DNA from: Micromonospora craniellae
Lineage (GTDB): Bacteria; Actinomycetota; Actinomycetes; Mycobacteriales; Micromonosporaceae
NCBI RefSeq assembly: GCF_014764405.1
Contig: NZ_CP061725.1
Span: 5,952,001 to 6,016,000 of the forward strand
Direction of reading: 5' to 3'
DNA: 64,000 bases
Positions 35,378-43,670 of the stretch are shown here, piece by piece; the first letter of the stretch is position 1, and the number at the start of each line of letters is the position of its first letter. A program made the translations under genes and the position numbers. The notes under the pieces were generated by a model. It was not told the origin of the DNA, searched no databases, and worked only from the letters and a program-made list of their open reading frames with translations.

Positions 35378-37312
35378 ATGCCAACCCGCGACCTGCCCGC
35401 GTCCGGGCCGCGCCGCCGGCCGCGCTGGCGGTACTGGATGGTGGCGGTGACCCTCGCCGTCACCGCCGCGCTCACCTCCTGGACCGCGATGGGACCGCTG
35501 CGCCTGGCCGCCGGCGCGGAGACCCCGCTGTCCCAGGGCAAGCCCGCCACGGCCTCGTCCAGCGAGGGTGACCGCTGGTCCGCCGAGCGCGCGGTCGACG
35601 GCGACACCAGGTCCCGCTGGTCCAGCACGTTCACCGACCCGCAGTGGCTGGGGGTGAACCTGGGCGCACCGGCCCGGATCGACAGCGTGGTCCTGCAGTG
35701 GGAGTCCGCGTACGCCACCGAGTTCGAGATCCAGGTGTCGCCGGACGGGCTGGCCTGGACCTCGATCTACCGGACCAGCACCGGCGCCGGCGGCACCCAG
35801 CGCCTCGACGTGTCCGGCGAGGGCCAGTACGTGCGGATGTACGGCACGAAGCGGGCCACCGGGTACGGCTACTCGCTGTGGGAGTTCCAGGTGTTCGGGG
35901 CGTTGACCGACGCGAGCGCCACCCCCGGCGCCCCGCAGACGTCGGGGGCCGCCTCCGGCACGCCCAGCGCATCCAGCACCCCGGGACCGAGCAGCCCGAG
36001 CCAGTCGCACCCGGCGGGCCACGGCACTGTCGCGCCGAGCCCCGCGGACTACGTGCTCGCCGAGCGGCCGGTCACCGGTGTGACGCCCTCGACGGCGAAC
36101 CCGCCCCGCCGCGACCACCGCGAGTTCCAGGCCAACTGCGCGGTCAGCCACCGGCTGGAGGACGACCCGATCGTCTTCTTCAACCGGCCCGGGGCGTCGC
36201 ACGACCACACCTTCATGGGCAACACCACGACGAACGCGGCGAGCACCATGGAGTCGCTGCCGAGGGGTGGGACCACCTGCCGGGTGCCGGGCGACAAGTC
36301 GGGCTACTGGATGCCGACGCTGCTCAACGGGAACACGCCGGTCGTACCTCGGGGCCCGCAGGTCATCTACTACAAGAGCGGCGTACGCGACTACACCAGC
36401 GTCCGTCCGTTCCCGCCCGGCCTGCGGTTCCTCGTCGGCAGCCCGATGACCACCGCCGCGCAGTTCGAGTCCTCGCCGGCCTACCAGAAGGGCTGGGAGT
36501 GCGGGAACAGCTACGACAACGTGGACTTCCCGGCGAACTGCCCCGCAGGTTCCCAGCTCAACGTCCGGATGCAGGCGCCGAGTTGCTGGGACGGGCGGCA
36601 CCTGGACACCCCCGACCACGTAAGCCACATCGTGTACCCGGTCAACGGCGCCTGCCCGACCAGCCACCCGGTCGCGGTGCCGATGATCGAGTTCAAGATG
36701 GCCTGGCCGGTCAGCGGTGACATGTCGCAGGTGCGGCTCTCCAGCGGGCGGGGCTACTCGTTCCACTACGACTTCTACAACGTGTGGGACACGCCGACCC
36801 TGGCCGCGCTGGTGAAGCACTGCATCAACGCCGGCCGCCAGTGCGACAGCCGGGGCTTCGACCAGTTCGAGCCCGGTGCGGGCGCGGCCCTCGACGAGCA
36901 GTACCAGGTGCCCGGCAGCCGTACCGTCCTGGACCGGACCGGTTGGACCGCCACCGCTTCCGGCGGCGGCGCGGGCACCCCGGCGCGGATGTTCGACGGT
37001 GACACCGGCACCCGGTGGACCTCCGGGGCGCCGATGGCCAACGGGCAGTCGTTCACCGTCGACATGCGGTCGGTGCGTACGGTCAGCGGTCTCTCGCTGC
37101 TCTCCACCGGCGACGACCACGCCCGGGGCTACCAGGTGCTCCTCTCCACCGACGGAAGGAACTGGACCGGTCCGGTCGCCAGCGGCAAGGGCTTCACGAA
37201 CCAGACGCTGGTGGACTTCGAGGCCCGGGACGCCCGCTACGTGCGGGTGGTGCAGACGGGTTCGGCCAGCAACTGGTGGTCGGTGGCGGAGTTCACCGTC
37301 TTCTCCGGCTGA
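35378..37312 (+). CDS. Secreted discoidin-DUF1996-discoidin protein
   Basis: A 644-residue exported protein behind GGAGGTTCC. Signal sequence about 1-47 (WMVAVTLAVTAALTSW). Residues about 50-180 are an F5/8 type C (discoidin) domain (GKPATASSSEGDRWSAERAV, DGDTRSRW); a Ser/Pro linker follows; residues about 225-490 are DUF1996 (REFQANCAVSHRLEDDPIVF, HDHTFMGNTTT, YWMPTLLNG, SCWDGRHLDTPDHVSH). A second discoidin-like domain ends the protein (FDGDTGTRWTSG, ARYVRVVQTG). DUF1996 is common in fungal and actinomycete secreted proteins of unknown activity. The discoidin modules suggest binding to polysaccharide. Confidence 0.9.
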   Translation: MPTRDLPASGPRRRPRWRYWMVAVTLAVTAALTSWTAMGPLRLAAGAETPLSQGKPATASSSEGDRWSAERAVDGDTRSRWSSTFTDPQWLGVNLGAPARIDSVVLQWESAYATEFEIQVSPDGLAWTSIYRTSTGAGGTQRLDVSGEGQYVRMYGTKRATGYGYSLWEFQVFGALTDASATPGAPQTSGAASGTPSASSTPGPSSPSQSHPAGHGTVAPSPADYVLAERPVTGVTPSTANPPRRDHREFQANCAVSHRLEDDPIVFFNRPGASHDHTFMGNTTTNAASTMESLPRGGTTCRVPGDKSGYWMPTLLNGNTPVVPRGPQVIYYKSGVRDYTSVRPFPPGLRFLVGSPMTTAAQFESSPAYQKGWECGNSYDNVDFPANCPAGSQLNVRMQAPSCWDGRHLDTPDHVSHIVYPVNGACPTSHPVAVPMIEFKMAWPVSGDMSQVRLSSGRGYSFHYDFYNVWDTPTLAALVKHCINAGRQCDSRGFDQFEPGAGAALDEQYQVPGSRTVLDRTGWTATASGGGAGTPARMFDGDTGTRWTSGAPMANGQSFTVDMRSVRTVSGLSLLSTGDDHARGYQVLLSTDGRNWTGPVASGKGFTNQTLVDFEARDARYVRVVQTGSASNWWSVAEFTVFSG

Positions 37313-37326
37313 GTTCTCCCATGCGA

Positions 37327-37365
37327 CGAGGCGGGCGTGGCCCGGTCCAGGTCCACGCCGCCTCG
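37327..37365 (+). terminator. Hairpin terminator after the DUF1996 gene
   Basis: CGAGGCGGGCGTGG (37327-37340) pairs with CCACGCCGCCTCG (37353-37365) with one bulged G and a 12-nt loop, 14 bp after the stop codon. No T-run. Confidence 0.65.
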
Positions 37366-37375
37366 CCCTGTCAGG

Positions 37376-37402
37376 TTGACTGATATCAGTCAATATGATA
37401 AT
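37376..37402 (+). promoter_or_regulatory. 18-bp perfect palindrome over a putative promoter
   Basis: TTGACTGATATCAGTCAA at 37376-37393 is a perfect palindrome. Its first six bases can serve as a -35 and GATAAT at 37397-37402 as a -10, with a short 15-bp spacer. It is AT-rich compared with its surroundings. The shape fits a TetR- or MarR-type operator controlling the peptide/dioxygenase operon that begins 93 bp downstream of the palindrome. No such regulator gene is in the window. Confidence 0.6.
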
Positions 37403-37485
37403 CGGCCGGCGGTCTCTCCTCCTTGGCCCGGCGGTGGTTGACTCACGGTGATGTTCCGGCAACGTCTAGCGCAAGGAGATCCACG

Positions 37486-37569
37486 TTGGATAATATCCCG
37501 GTCGTCAGTTCAGTGACATCGCCAATTCGGGGTGTGCCGCCGGTGGAGGGACAATTCCGTGAAGCGTGA
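37486..37569 (+). CDS. 27-residue peptide ORF leading the dioxygenase operon
   Basis: TTG start with an ideal ribosome site: AAGGAG at 37473-37478, seven bases upstream. The ORF encodes 27 residues beginning MDNIPVVSSVTSP and ending EGQFREA, then TGA, and overlaps the start of the dioxygenase gene by 11 bp. It contains no Trp, Tyr, Cys or His, so it is not a tryptophan attenuator. It could be a leader for translational coupling, a small regulatory peptide, or a precursor peptide. The evidence for translation is only the ribosome site and the tight coupling. Confidence 0.5.
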   Translation: MDNIPVVSSVTSPIRGVPPVEGQFREA

Positions 37570-38260
37570 CCAGTCACCTGTGTTGCCTGGCGACGGTGCC
37601 ACGGACTACGCGCGTTATATGCGTACGGAGGCGTTGCTCGGTCTGCAGCGGTCCCCAGAGGAGATGATCCACCGCGACGAGCTGCTGTTTCAGGTGGTGC
37701 ACCAGTCCACGGAGCTGTGGCTGAAGCTGGCGGCGGCCGAGCTGGCCGAGACGGCGGCCCGGGTGGACGCCGGGGAACTGGTGACGGCCGAGGCGCTGTT
37801 GGGTCGGGCGACCCTGGGCATCCGGCTGGTCACCGACCAGATGGAGATGCTCCGGCACCTCTCGCCAGCGGATTTTCAGGCCATGCAGCCTGCGTTGGGG
37901 AACGGGTCCGGCGCCGAGTCACCGGGGTGGCGGCAGGTCCAGACGCTCAGCCGGCGACTCGGCCGGGCCTTCCAAGACCATCTCGACGCCCGGGGGACCG
38001 CCCCGGCCGCGCTGCCCGACCTGGACCCGACGGACCCGACGCACCGGCTGGCCGAGGCCATGGTGGAGTGGGACGAGCGGGTGTCCTCGTGGCGGGTGCG
38101 GCACTACCAGGTGGCGCTGCGGATCGGCGGTCACCCACCGGCCGGCACCCCGGGCAGCCCGGCGAACATGCTCGCCAAACTCGTCGGGCACCGATTCTTT
38201 CCGGAATTGTGGCAGGTGCGTCTACGCACCCCCGACACGGAATCCGCCGCCCTGCACTGA
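37559..38260 (+). CDS. Short tryptophan 2,3-dioxygenase-like heme protein
   Basis: A 233-residue protein from a GTG at 37559 with GGAGGG eight bases upstream. It shows the TDO fold signatures: YARYMRTEALLGLQ, then DELLFQVVHQSTELWLKL (Phe and the active-site His at the positions of F51/H55 in Xanthomonas TDO), SPADFQAMQPALGNGSG followed by WRQVQTL (position of the substrate-carboxylate Arg), and a C-terminal RHYQVALRIGG with the heme-ligand His, ending HRFFPELWQVR. About 40-50 residues shorter than usual bacterial TDO. It would open the indole ring of tryptophan or a relative to N-formylkynurenine, or do a MarE-like monooxygenation. First enzyme of a four-gene coupled operon. Confidence 0.85.
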   Translation: MKRDQSPVLPGDGATDYARYMRTEALLGLQRSPEEMIHRDELLFQVVHQSTELWLKLAAAELAETAARVDAGELVTAEALLGRATLGIRLVTDQMEMLRHLSPADFQAMQPALGNGSGAESPGWRQVQTLSRRLGRAFQDHLDARGTAPAALPDLDPTDPTHRLAEAMVEWDERVSSWRVRHYQVALRIGGHPPAGTPGSPANMLAKLVGHRFFPELWQVRLRTPDTESAALH

Positions 38261-38304
38261 TTTTTCCTCGGCCCTCGGCCGACCCGGTTGCGATCCTCTT
38301 CGGA

Positions 38305-39564
38305 ATGTCGAGGTGCGGTTCCGTGCGCGAATTGACGAGTTGGTCGGCGGGCGTGGCCGATCCCGGTGCATTTCCCTACGACCCGGTGGTCGACGCATTT
38401 CACCGGGTCGGCAAACATTTCGTCGACAAGGAGCTGCTCGCCCGGCTGGACGAGGCGCGCGCGAGGGTGGCCGGGCACGACGAGCGGGCCCGGCTGCTGC
38501 GCGACTTCCTCGACGTCGCCCTGGACAAGTGGGACGGCCGCTACGACTACCGCAGCTACCTCGCTCTGCGGCTGCTCCGGCTGCCCGACGGGACGGACGA
38601 TCCGCCACCCGTCGGTGGGGGAGACGCCCGGCGGGTCCGCGACCGGCTCGTCGTCCGGCTGGTCGCCGACGCGGTGACCTTCGAGTTGGCGAGCGCCGCC
38701 AAGGTCACCGGACTGTTGCCGGAGCAGCGCCCGGGGCGGGCGGTGGTGGCCAAGCGCTGCCGGCTCGGTGTCCGCGCCGCCATGCCCGCCCTGGCCCGGC
38801 TCGGCCTGACCGAGACGATCGACGACGCCACGCCCGCCACCGCCGCCACCGCGCTGGCCACCGTCGCCGCCGGCCTCGACACCACCGGCGACCCGCCGCT
38901 GCGGCTGAGCATGTTGCCGGTCCACGTGACCCACGACGAGTACCTGTTCATCCGGGTGCTGCAAGCCTACGAGTGCGTCTTCGCCGGAGTCGCCGACGAA
39001 CTCCGGGCCGTGGTGGTCGCCCTGCACACCGGGTCGCCCGCCCCGGCGGTCGACCGGCTCGGGTACGCCCGCGAGCTGCTCGGCACCGCCGGTTCGCTGT
39101 TCTCGCTGCTGGCCACCATGCAGCCCGCCGCGTTTCAGACGTTCCGGCAGTACACCGAGGGTGCCAGCGCCATCCAGTCCCGGTCGTACAAGCTCGTGGA
39201 GTCGCTGTGCCGTACCCCCGCGCCGCAGCGGCTGGACTCGGTGGCCTACCGGTCGGTGCCGGAGGTCCGCGCCCGGGTACGCGACGGCCAGCCGACCGTC
39301 GACGAGGCGTACCGCCGCGCGGTCCACGAGGGCCGGCTGGCCGAACCGGCGCGCCGCATGGTGGCGGCCGGCATGGGCAGGTTCGCCGAGGCCCTGGCGC
39401 AGTGGCGGCGAACCCACTACGGGGTGGCGGTGCGGATGCTGGGCCGCCGTCCCGGCACCGGCTACACCGAGGGCACGCCCTACCTGGCGGCGGTACGCGA
39501 CCTGCCGGTCTTCGACGCCGTCGACCCCTACCCGCCTCGTCCGACTGGAGACCGTCCCGAGTGA
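38305..39564 (+). CDS. Divergent heme-dependent aromatic oxygenase (TDO superfamily-like)
   Basis: A 419-residue protein (ATG at 38305; a GTG six codons later is possible). The second half has TDO-superfamily features: VTHDEYLFIRVLQAYECVF, TMQPAAFQTFRQYTEGASAI, IQSRSYKLVESLC, and a heme-ligand region WRRTHYGVAVRMLG with RPGTGYTEGTPYL, comparable to the His and GTGG loop of TDO. The N-terminal 150 residues have no clear match by eye. The superfamily includes PrnB, MarE and heme-dependent tyrosine hydroxylases of antibiotic pathways, so an aromatic hydroxylase or ring-modifying enzyme is likely. Spaced 44 bp after the short TDO and coupled by 4 bp to the next gene. Confidence 0.7.
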   Translation: MSRCGSVRELTSWSAGVADPGAFPYDPVVDAFHRVGKHFVDKELLARLDEARARVAGHDERARLLRDFLDVALDKWDGRYDYRSYLALRLLRLPDGTDDPPPVGGGDARRVRDRLVVRLVADAVTFELASAAKVTGLLPEQRPGRAVVAKRCRLGVRAAMPALARLGLTETIDDATPATAATALATVAAGLDTTGDPPLRLSMLPVHVTHDEYLFIRVLQAYECVFAGVADELRAVVVALHTGSPAPAVDRLGYARELLGTAGSLFSLLATMQPAAFQTFRQYTEGASAIQSRSYKLVESLCRTPAPQRLDSVAYRSVPEVRARVRDGQPTVDEAYRRAVHEGRLAEPARRMVAAGMGRFAEALAQWRRTHYGVAVRMLGRRPGTGYTEGTPYLAAVRDLPVFDAVDPYPPRPTGDRPE

Positions 39565-40739
39565 ACCCCGCCGACCTCCCGCCCGGCCCCGACACGCCGG
39601 CCTGCCTCGACCCGGCCGTGCACGCGGCGCTGCGCGCCGAGTTCCCGCTGCTGCGTTCCTGTGTCTACCTGAACAACAACTCCACGGGGGCGGTGCCCGC
39701 CGGTGCCGAGCGGGTGCTGCACGACTACTGGGACACGCTGCGCACCTGGCGTGACGACGCCTGGCAGGACTGGCACGTCGGTCTCGACCGGTACGCGGAC
39801 TCGGTGGCCGCCCTGCTCGGCGCGCCACCGGGCAGCGTGGTCACCGACGCCAACCTGAGTACGCTGCTGGCCCGGCTGGCCTCCTGCTTCGACTACCGGC
39901 CGCCCCGCGACCGGGTGGTCATCACCGACCTGGAGTTTCCGACGGTCCCGTTCGTCTTCCGGGCGTTCGGTCGCTACGGCGCGCGACTCGACGTGGTCGG
40001 CACCGGCGGACCGGACCTCGACCAGGACGCCCTCCAGGCCCGCCTGGACGAGCGGACGCTGCTGGTGTGCGTCACGCACGCCGCCTTCACCTCCGGCGCC
40101 ACCGTGGACCTGCCCCGGCTGGTGGAGGCAGCCCACCGGGTCGGCGCGCTGGTGGTGGTGGACGCCTTCCAGACCGTCGGGGTAGTGCCGCTGGACGTCA
40201 CCGCGCTGGGCGTCGACGCCGTCCTCGGCGGCGCGAACAAGTGGCTCTGCGGCGTCGGCACCGCCTTCCTCTACCTCCGGCCCGACCTGGTGCCGCACCT
40301 GGAACCGGCGGCGACCGGCTGGCAGGCCGGCGACCGGGCGCTGACCTTCCAGCCCTCCACCGGCTGGGCCCCCGGCGCGCGCCGGTTCGCCGGTGGCACG
40401 CCGTACCCGCTGACGTCGCTGGTCTCCCAGGTCGGGCTGGACCTGCTGGCCGGGGTCGGCGTACCGGCGATCCGTCGGCACTCGCTCGCCCTCACCCAGC
40501 GGGTCCTGGACCGCGCCGCGCAGGCCGGCATCGCCGTGGTCAGCCCGACCGCCGCGCACCGGCGCGGCGGCGTGGTGTTCCTGGATGTGCCCGACGGCGA
40601 GGCGGTCAAGCGACGGCTGGCCGCGCAGCAGCTGATCTGTAGTTGGCGCGGCCACCTGCGGGTCGGACCGCACGCCTACAACACCCTCGACGAGATCGAC
40701 GCGTTCATGGACGCGTTGGGCAAGGAGTTGGGTCGATGA
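39561..40739 (+). CDS. Kynureninase-like PLP enzyme (aminotransferase class V)
   Basis: A 392-residue fold-type I PLP protein from a GTG overlapping the previous stop. Kynureninase-like features: VYLNNNSTGAVPAGAERVL near residue 35, VVVDAFQTVGVVPLDV (PLP-ring Asp near residue 200), GGANKWLCGVGTAFLYLRP with the Schiff-base lysine near residue 225, and TGWQAGD followed by RFAGGTPYPL. It would cleave kynurenine or hydroxykynurenine to (hydroxy)anthranilate plus alanine. A class V transaminase or lyase on another substrate is the alternative. Overlaps the methyltransferase start (ATGA). Confidence 0.85.
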   Translation: MNPADLPPGPDTPACLDPAVHAALRAEFPLLRSCVYLNNNSTGAVPAGAERVLHDYWDTLRTWRDDAWQDWHVGLDRYADSVAALLGAPPGSVVTDANLSTLLARLASCFDYRPPRDRVVITDLEFPTVPFVFRAFGRYGARLDVVGTGGPDLDQDALQARLDERTLLVCVTHAAFTSGATVDLPRLVEAAHRVGALVVVDAFQTVGVVPLDVTALGVDAVLGGANKWLCGVGTAFLYLRPDLVPHLEPAATGWQAGDRALTFQPSTGWAPGARRFAGGTPYPLTSLVSQVGLDLLAGVGVPAIRRHSLALTQRVLDRAAQAGIAVVSPTAAHRRGGVVFLDVPDGEAVKRRLAAQQLICSWRGHLRVGPHAYNTLDEIDAFMDALGKELGR

Positions 40740-41767
40740 CCGTCACGCTCTCCCCGCGCGCGTTGATGAGCCTGCTCGCCAACGGGCCCAAGGCCATGGA
40801 CGTGCTGGAGACGGCGCTCGCGCTCGGGCTGCTCGACGAGCTGGAACCTGGCCCGGTCCGCCTCGACGCCCTGGCCGCCCGCTGCCAGGTGCGCCCGCTG
40901 CGGCTGTACAAGTTCCTGGACTGCCTGGAGAGCCTCGGCTTCCTCGTCCGGGAGGAGCCGAGCGACGACATCGGCGCCACCCGCTACCGGGCGGTGCCCG
41001 GACTGCGCGCGGCGGTCGAGGCGGTGGTCGGCCCGGACGCGGTCGAACGGGACCGGGACCGCTATCCGTGGCGGTTGCTGCACGGCCGGCTCGCCGACAG
41101 CCTGCGGGGCGAGGTGAGCATCGGCGACGACGACTTCGCCTGGCCACCGAAGACCGACGCACAGACCGCCGACTTCGAACGCAGCATGGCCGTCGGGCTC
41201 GGACCGGTCGTCGAGGCGGTACGGCAGCACGCCGCCCGCCTCTGGCCGGGCCGGCGCCGGCTGCTGGACGTGGGCGGGGGCGACGGCACCCTGGCCGCGC
41301 ACGTCCTGGACACCGCGCCGGGGCTGTGTGCCGACGTGTACAACCTGCCTGCGGTGGCGCCGCTGGTGGACCGCAACCGCATCGCCCGCGGCCATCCGGA
41401 CCGGCTCGGCTTCGTCGGCGGCGACTTCCTCACCGGGGAACTGCCCCGGGGCTACGACGCGATGTCCTTCGTCCGCGTCCTGCACGACTGGCCCAACGAG
41501 GTGGCCGGGCGACTCGTGGCCCAGGCGTACGCGGCCCTGGAACCGGGCGGCCTGCTGCTGATCTGCGAGGAGTTCCGCACCCCTGACCGGCTGGCCATGC
41601 AGTTCTTCTGGAGCTACTTCCTGATCGGCGTCGACACCTGCGTGAGCCGGCTGCGCGAGGCCGGCTACTACACCGCGCTGCTCGCCGACACCGGCTTCAC
41701 CGAGGTGGCCGTGCTGCCCGGCACCTGGGAGCTGGTGACCGCCCGGAAACCGGCTGGCCAGGGGTGA
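40736..41767 (+). CDS. SAM-dependent methyltransferase (Methyltransf_2, O-/C-methyltransferase type)
   Basis: A 343-residue enzyme. The N-terminal dimerisation/winged-helix region (LLANGPKAMDVLETALALGL, LYKFLDCLESLGFLV) precedes a Rossmann methyltransferase domain with LLDVGGGDGTLAAHVL near residue 180 and MSFVRVLHDWPNE near residue 245. It is of the acetylserotonin O-methyltransferase-like family, which also contains C-methyltransferases acting on tyrosine or hydroxykynurenine in antibiotic pathways. Last gene of the coupled operon; a methylated anthranilate- or kynurenine-type product is inferred. Confidence 0.88.
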   Translation: MTVTLSPRALMSLLANGPKAMDVLETALALGLLDELEPGPVRLDALAARCQVRPLRLYKFLDCLESLGFLVREEPSDDIGATRYRAVPGLRAAVEAVVGPDAVERDRDRYPWRLLHGRLADSLRGEVSIGDDDFAWPPKTDAQTADFERSMAVGLGPVVEAVRQHAARLWPGRRRLLDVGGGDGTLAAHVLDTAPGLCADVYNLPAVAPLVDRNRIARGHPDRLGFVGGDFLTGELPRGYDAMSFVRVLHDWPNEVAGRLVAQAYAALEPGGLLLICEEFRTPDRLAMQFFWSYFLIGVDTCVSRLREAGYYTALLADTGFTEVAVLPGTWELVTARKPAGQG

Positions 41768-42045
41768 GCCACACTGCGCCGTGCAATGGGCGATCCATTC
41801 CCTTCTCGTACGGCGATCGGGTCCGTGCACCATTTGCCGACCGATTCATTGAATCGTCCCCACTTTCGGGCGGGGCAGGGGGCAGCGGCCGTGATTGTGC
41901 TCACGACCGGCACCCCTGATGCAGGTGGAAGCGCCTGTGGTCTCCCTATGCTGGCGCCAGATGATCGTCCGTATCCCACCGGTCCCCGGGTGTACCGGGG
42001 CGGGCGGCGGGCGCCTTGCGTGAGGCGGGGAGGAAGTAGCGAGCA
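41768..42045. promoter_or_regulatory. Intergenic region with a 15-bp palindrome upstream of yceI
   Basis: No gene seen in 278 bp. CGATTCA-T-TGAATCG at 41842-41856 is a perfect palindrome around one base, and CCCCGG/CCGGGG form a small hairpin near 41986-42001. The first may be an operator for the YceI gene; the second a weak hairpin. No clear -35/-10 pair. Confidence 0.4.
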
Positions 42046-42708
42046 ATGACCGGCTCCACACGGATCTGGGACGGGTTGTCCATTCCCGCCCCCGGCACCT
42101 ACCGACTCGACCCGGCGCACAAACGAATCGGTTTCCTCGCCCGGCACATGATGGTCAGCCCGGTGCGCGGCGAGTTCCGGGACGCCACCGCGCAGATCCT
42201 CGTCGCCGAGGACCCGCTTCGATCGACGATCGAGGCGACCATTCAAGCGGCCAGCCTCGACACGGCGAGTACCGACCGGGACACTCACCTGCGCAGCGCA
42301 GATTTCCTCGATGTGGAGGCGTTTCCCACCCTGGAGTACCGCAGTACCGGAATTGCGCGGCTGGAGAAGACCGATCCGATCTTCTACTGGGCGAAGCTCA
42401 AGAACCATCGCCTCGGTCGGCGGGCGGGCCCGGAGTCGGCCGCCCCGGCGTCCCCGGCGACCGCCCGGTTCGTGCTCGCCGGGGAGTTGACCGTCAAGGG
42501 GATCACCCGTGCGGTCGACCTCCAGGTCGAGTTCGGCGGTGCCCGGCGTGACCCGTACGGGCAGGACATCTTCGGGTTCAGCGCGACGGCGGAGATCAAC
42601 CGTGAGGACTACGGCCTGGTCTGGAACGTGGCCCTGGAGAGCGGCGGGGTGCTGGTCGGCAAGAGCGTCCGTATCGAGATCGCCGGTGAGGCGATCCGGC
42701 AGGCATAG
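42046..42708 (+). CDS. YceI family lipid-binding protein
   Basis: A 220-residue protein behind GGGAGGAAGTAG. YceI lipocalin-like fold: GTYRLDPAHKRIGFLARHMM at the start, TASTDRDTHLRSADFLDVEA and FPTLEYRSTGI near residues 85-105, and LTVKGITRAVDLQVEF near residue 150. Members bind polyisoprenoids or fatty amides. No signal peptide is evident. It starts 278 bp after the methyltransferase and may be a separate unit. Confidence 0.9.
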   Translation: MTGSTRIWDGLSIPAPGTYRLDPAHKRIGFLARHMMVSPVRGEFRDATAQILVAEDPLRSTIEATIQAASLDTASTDRDTHLRSADFLDVEAFPTLEYRSTGIARLEKTDPIFYWAKLKNHRLGRRAGPESAAPASPATARFVLAGELTVKGITRAVDLQVEFGGARRDPYGQDIFGFSATAEINREDYGLVWNVALESGGVLVGKSVRIEIAGEAIRQA

Positions 42709-42849
42709 CCTTCACGCCGCGTTCACCGCAGCTTCCTGGCCGAAACGCATCCATCGATCGCGATGTCTGCGACAATTCGGCTGTGCCTGCCATTCCCGTC
42801 AGGCGGGAGCCCCCACCCGCCGCGGCAGGTGACAGTCAGGAGTCGTCCA

Positions 42850-43482
42850 GTGGCTCACGTCCGTACGGCCGCCCTCGCCACGGTGGCTGCCGTCGCCCTG
42901 TCCCTCGTCGTGGCCCCGTCGCCGGCGGGCGCCACCCCGCCCAACATCCCGTCGCACAGCACGGCGGTGAGCCGGCTCGGCGCGCTGACCGTGGCCGCCG
43001 AGTCACACCGGTCCAGCTACCGCCGGGATCTCTTCCCGCACTGGATCACGATCACCGGCACCTGCAACACCCGCGAGCAGGTCCTCAAGCGTGACGGCAG
43101 CAACGTGGTCGTCGACGCCAACTGCTACCCGACCTCCGGGTCCTGGTACAGCCCGTACGACGGGGTGACCCGGACGAACCCGGCCGAGATCTCCATCGAC
43201 CACGTCGTGCCGCTGGCCGAGGCATGGCGCTCCGGGGCCTGGTCCTGGACCACCGCCCGTCGGCAGACCTACGCCAACGACCTGGGTGGGCCGGAGCTGT
43301 GGGCGGTCACCGGCAGCGTCAACTCCTCCAAGGGCGACCGGGACCCGGCGGCGTGGAAGCCGCCGCGAGCGGCCTTCCACTGCACGTATGCCCGGGCCTG
43401 GATCCAGGTGAAGTGGTACTACGGCCTCTCCGTCGACAGCGCGGAGAAGTCGGCGTTGACCGGCATGCTCAACACCTGCTGA
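42850..43482 (+). CDS. Secreted HNH nuclease (GmrSD/DUF1524 C-terminal type)
   Basis: A 210-residue exported protein from a GTG at 42850 with AGGAG upstream. Signal peptide HVRTAALATVAAVALSLVVA with cleavage near AGA. The HNH core is ISIDHVVPLAEAW with NDLGGPELWAVTGSVNSSKG and KGDRDPAAWKPP; four Cys (CNTRE, NCYPT, HCTYA and the C-terminal C) suggest disulfides. A secreted non-specific nuclease used for nutrient release or competition is likely. A palindromic repeat 20 bp downstream may act as its terminator. Confidence 0.9.
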   Translation: MAHVRTAALATVAAVALSLVVAPSPAGATPPNIPSHSTAVSRLGALTVAAESHRSSYRRDLFPHWITITGTCNTREQVLKRDGSNVVVDANCYPTSGSWYSPYDGVTRTNPAEISIDHVVPLAEAWRSGAWSWTTARRQTYANDLGGPELWAVTGSVNSSKGDRDPAAWKPPRAAFHCTYARAWIQVKWYYGLSVDSAEKSALTGMLNTC

Positions 43483-43502
43483 CCGCCCCACCCGGCTTGC
43501 GT

Positions 43503-43558
43503 GTAAGGAAGGGCCCCCTGCTAACGCCTCGTGCATAGGAAGGGTCCCTTCCTTACAT
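43503..43558. repeat. 56-bp palindromic repeat, copy 1
   Basis: Arms GTAAGGAAGGG and CCCTTCCTTAC are perfect over 11 bp and extend with one mismatch through CCC/GGG. The left half shares a 25-bp identical core (AAGGAAGGGCCCCCTGCTAA then CGCCT) with the copy at 49351. It lies just after the HNH gene. The sequence type recurs, to my recollection, in Micromonospora/Salinispora genomes. A terminator or REP-like role is likely. Confidence 0.75.
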
Positions 43559-43670
43559 CCGGGTGTCGGCTGCTCCGTCGCCAGAAACTGAATCCCGTTT
43601 ACCATTACTGCTGATCCGCGGAGGCAGGGGGGTGTCTCCGGAGGGCGGATCGGCGCGGAGGGGAACACGG

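Noticed and set aside
35324..37462. 712-codon open frame on the minus strand
   Set aside because: Antisense to the discoidin-DUF1996 gene, which has signal peptide, domains and ribosome site.
37486..37569. Tryptophan attenuator leader peptide
   Set aside because: The peptide has no Trp codon and no terminator/antiterminator pair was seen before the dioxygenase gene.
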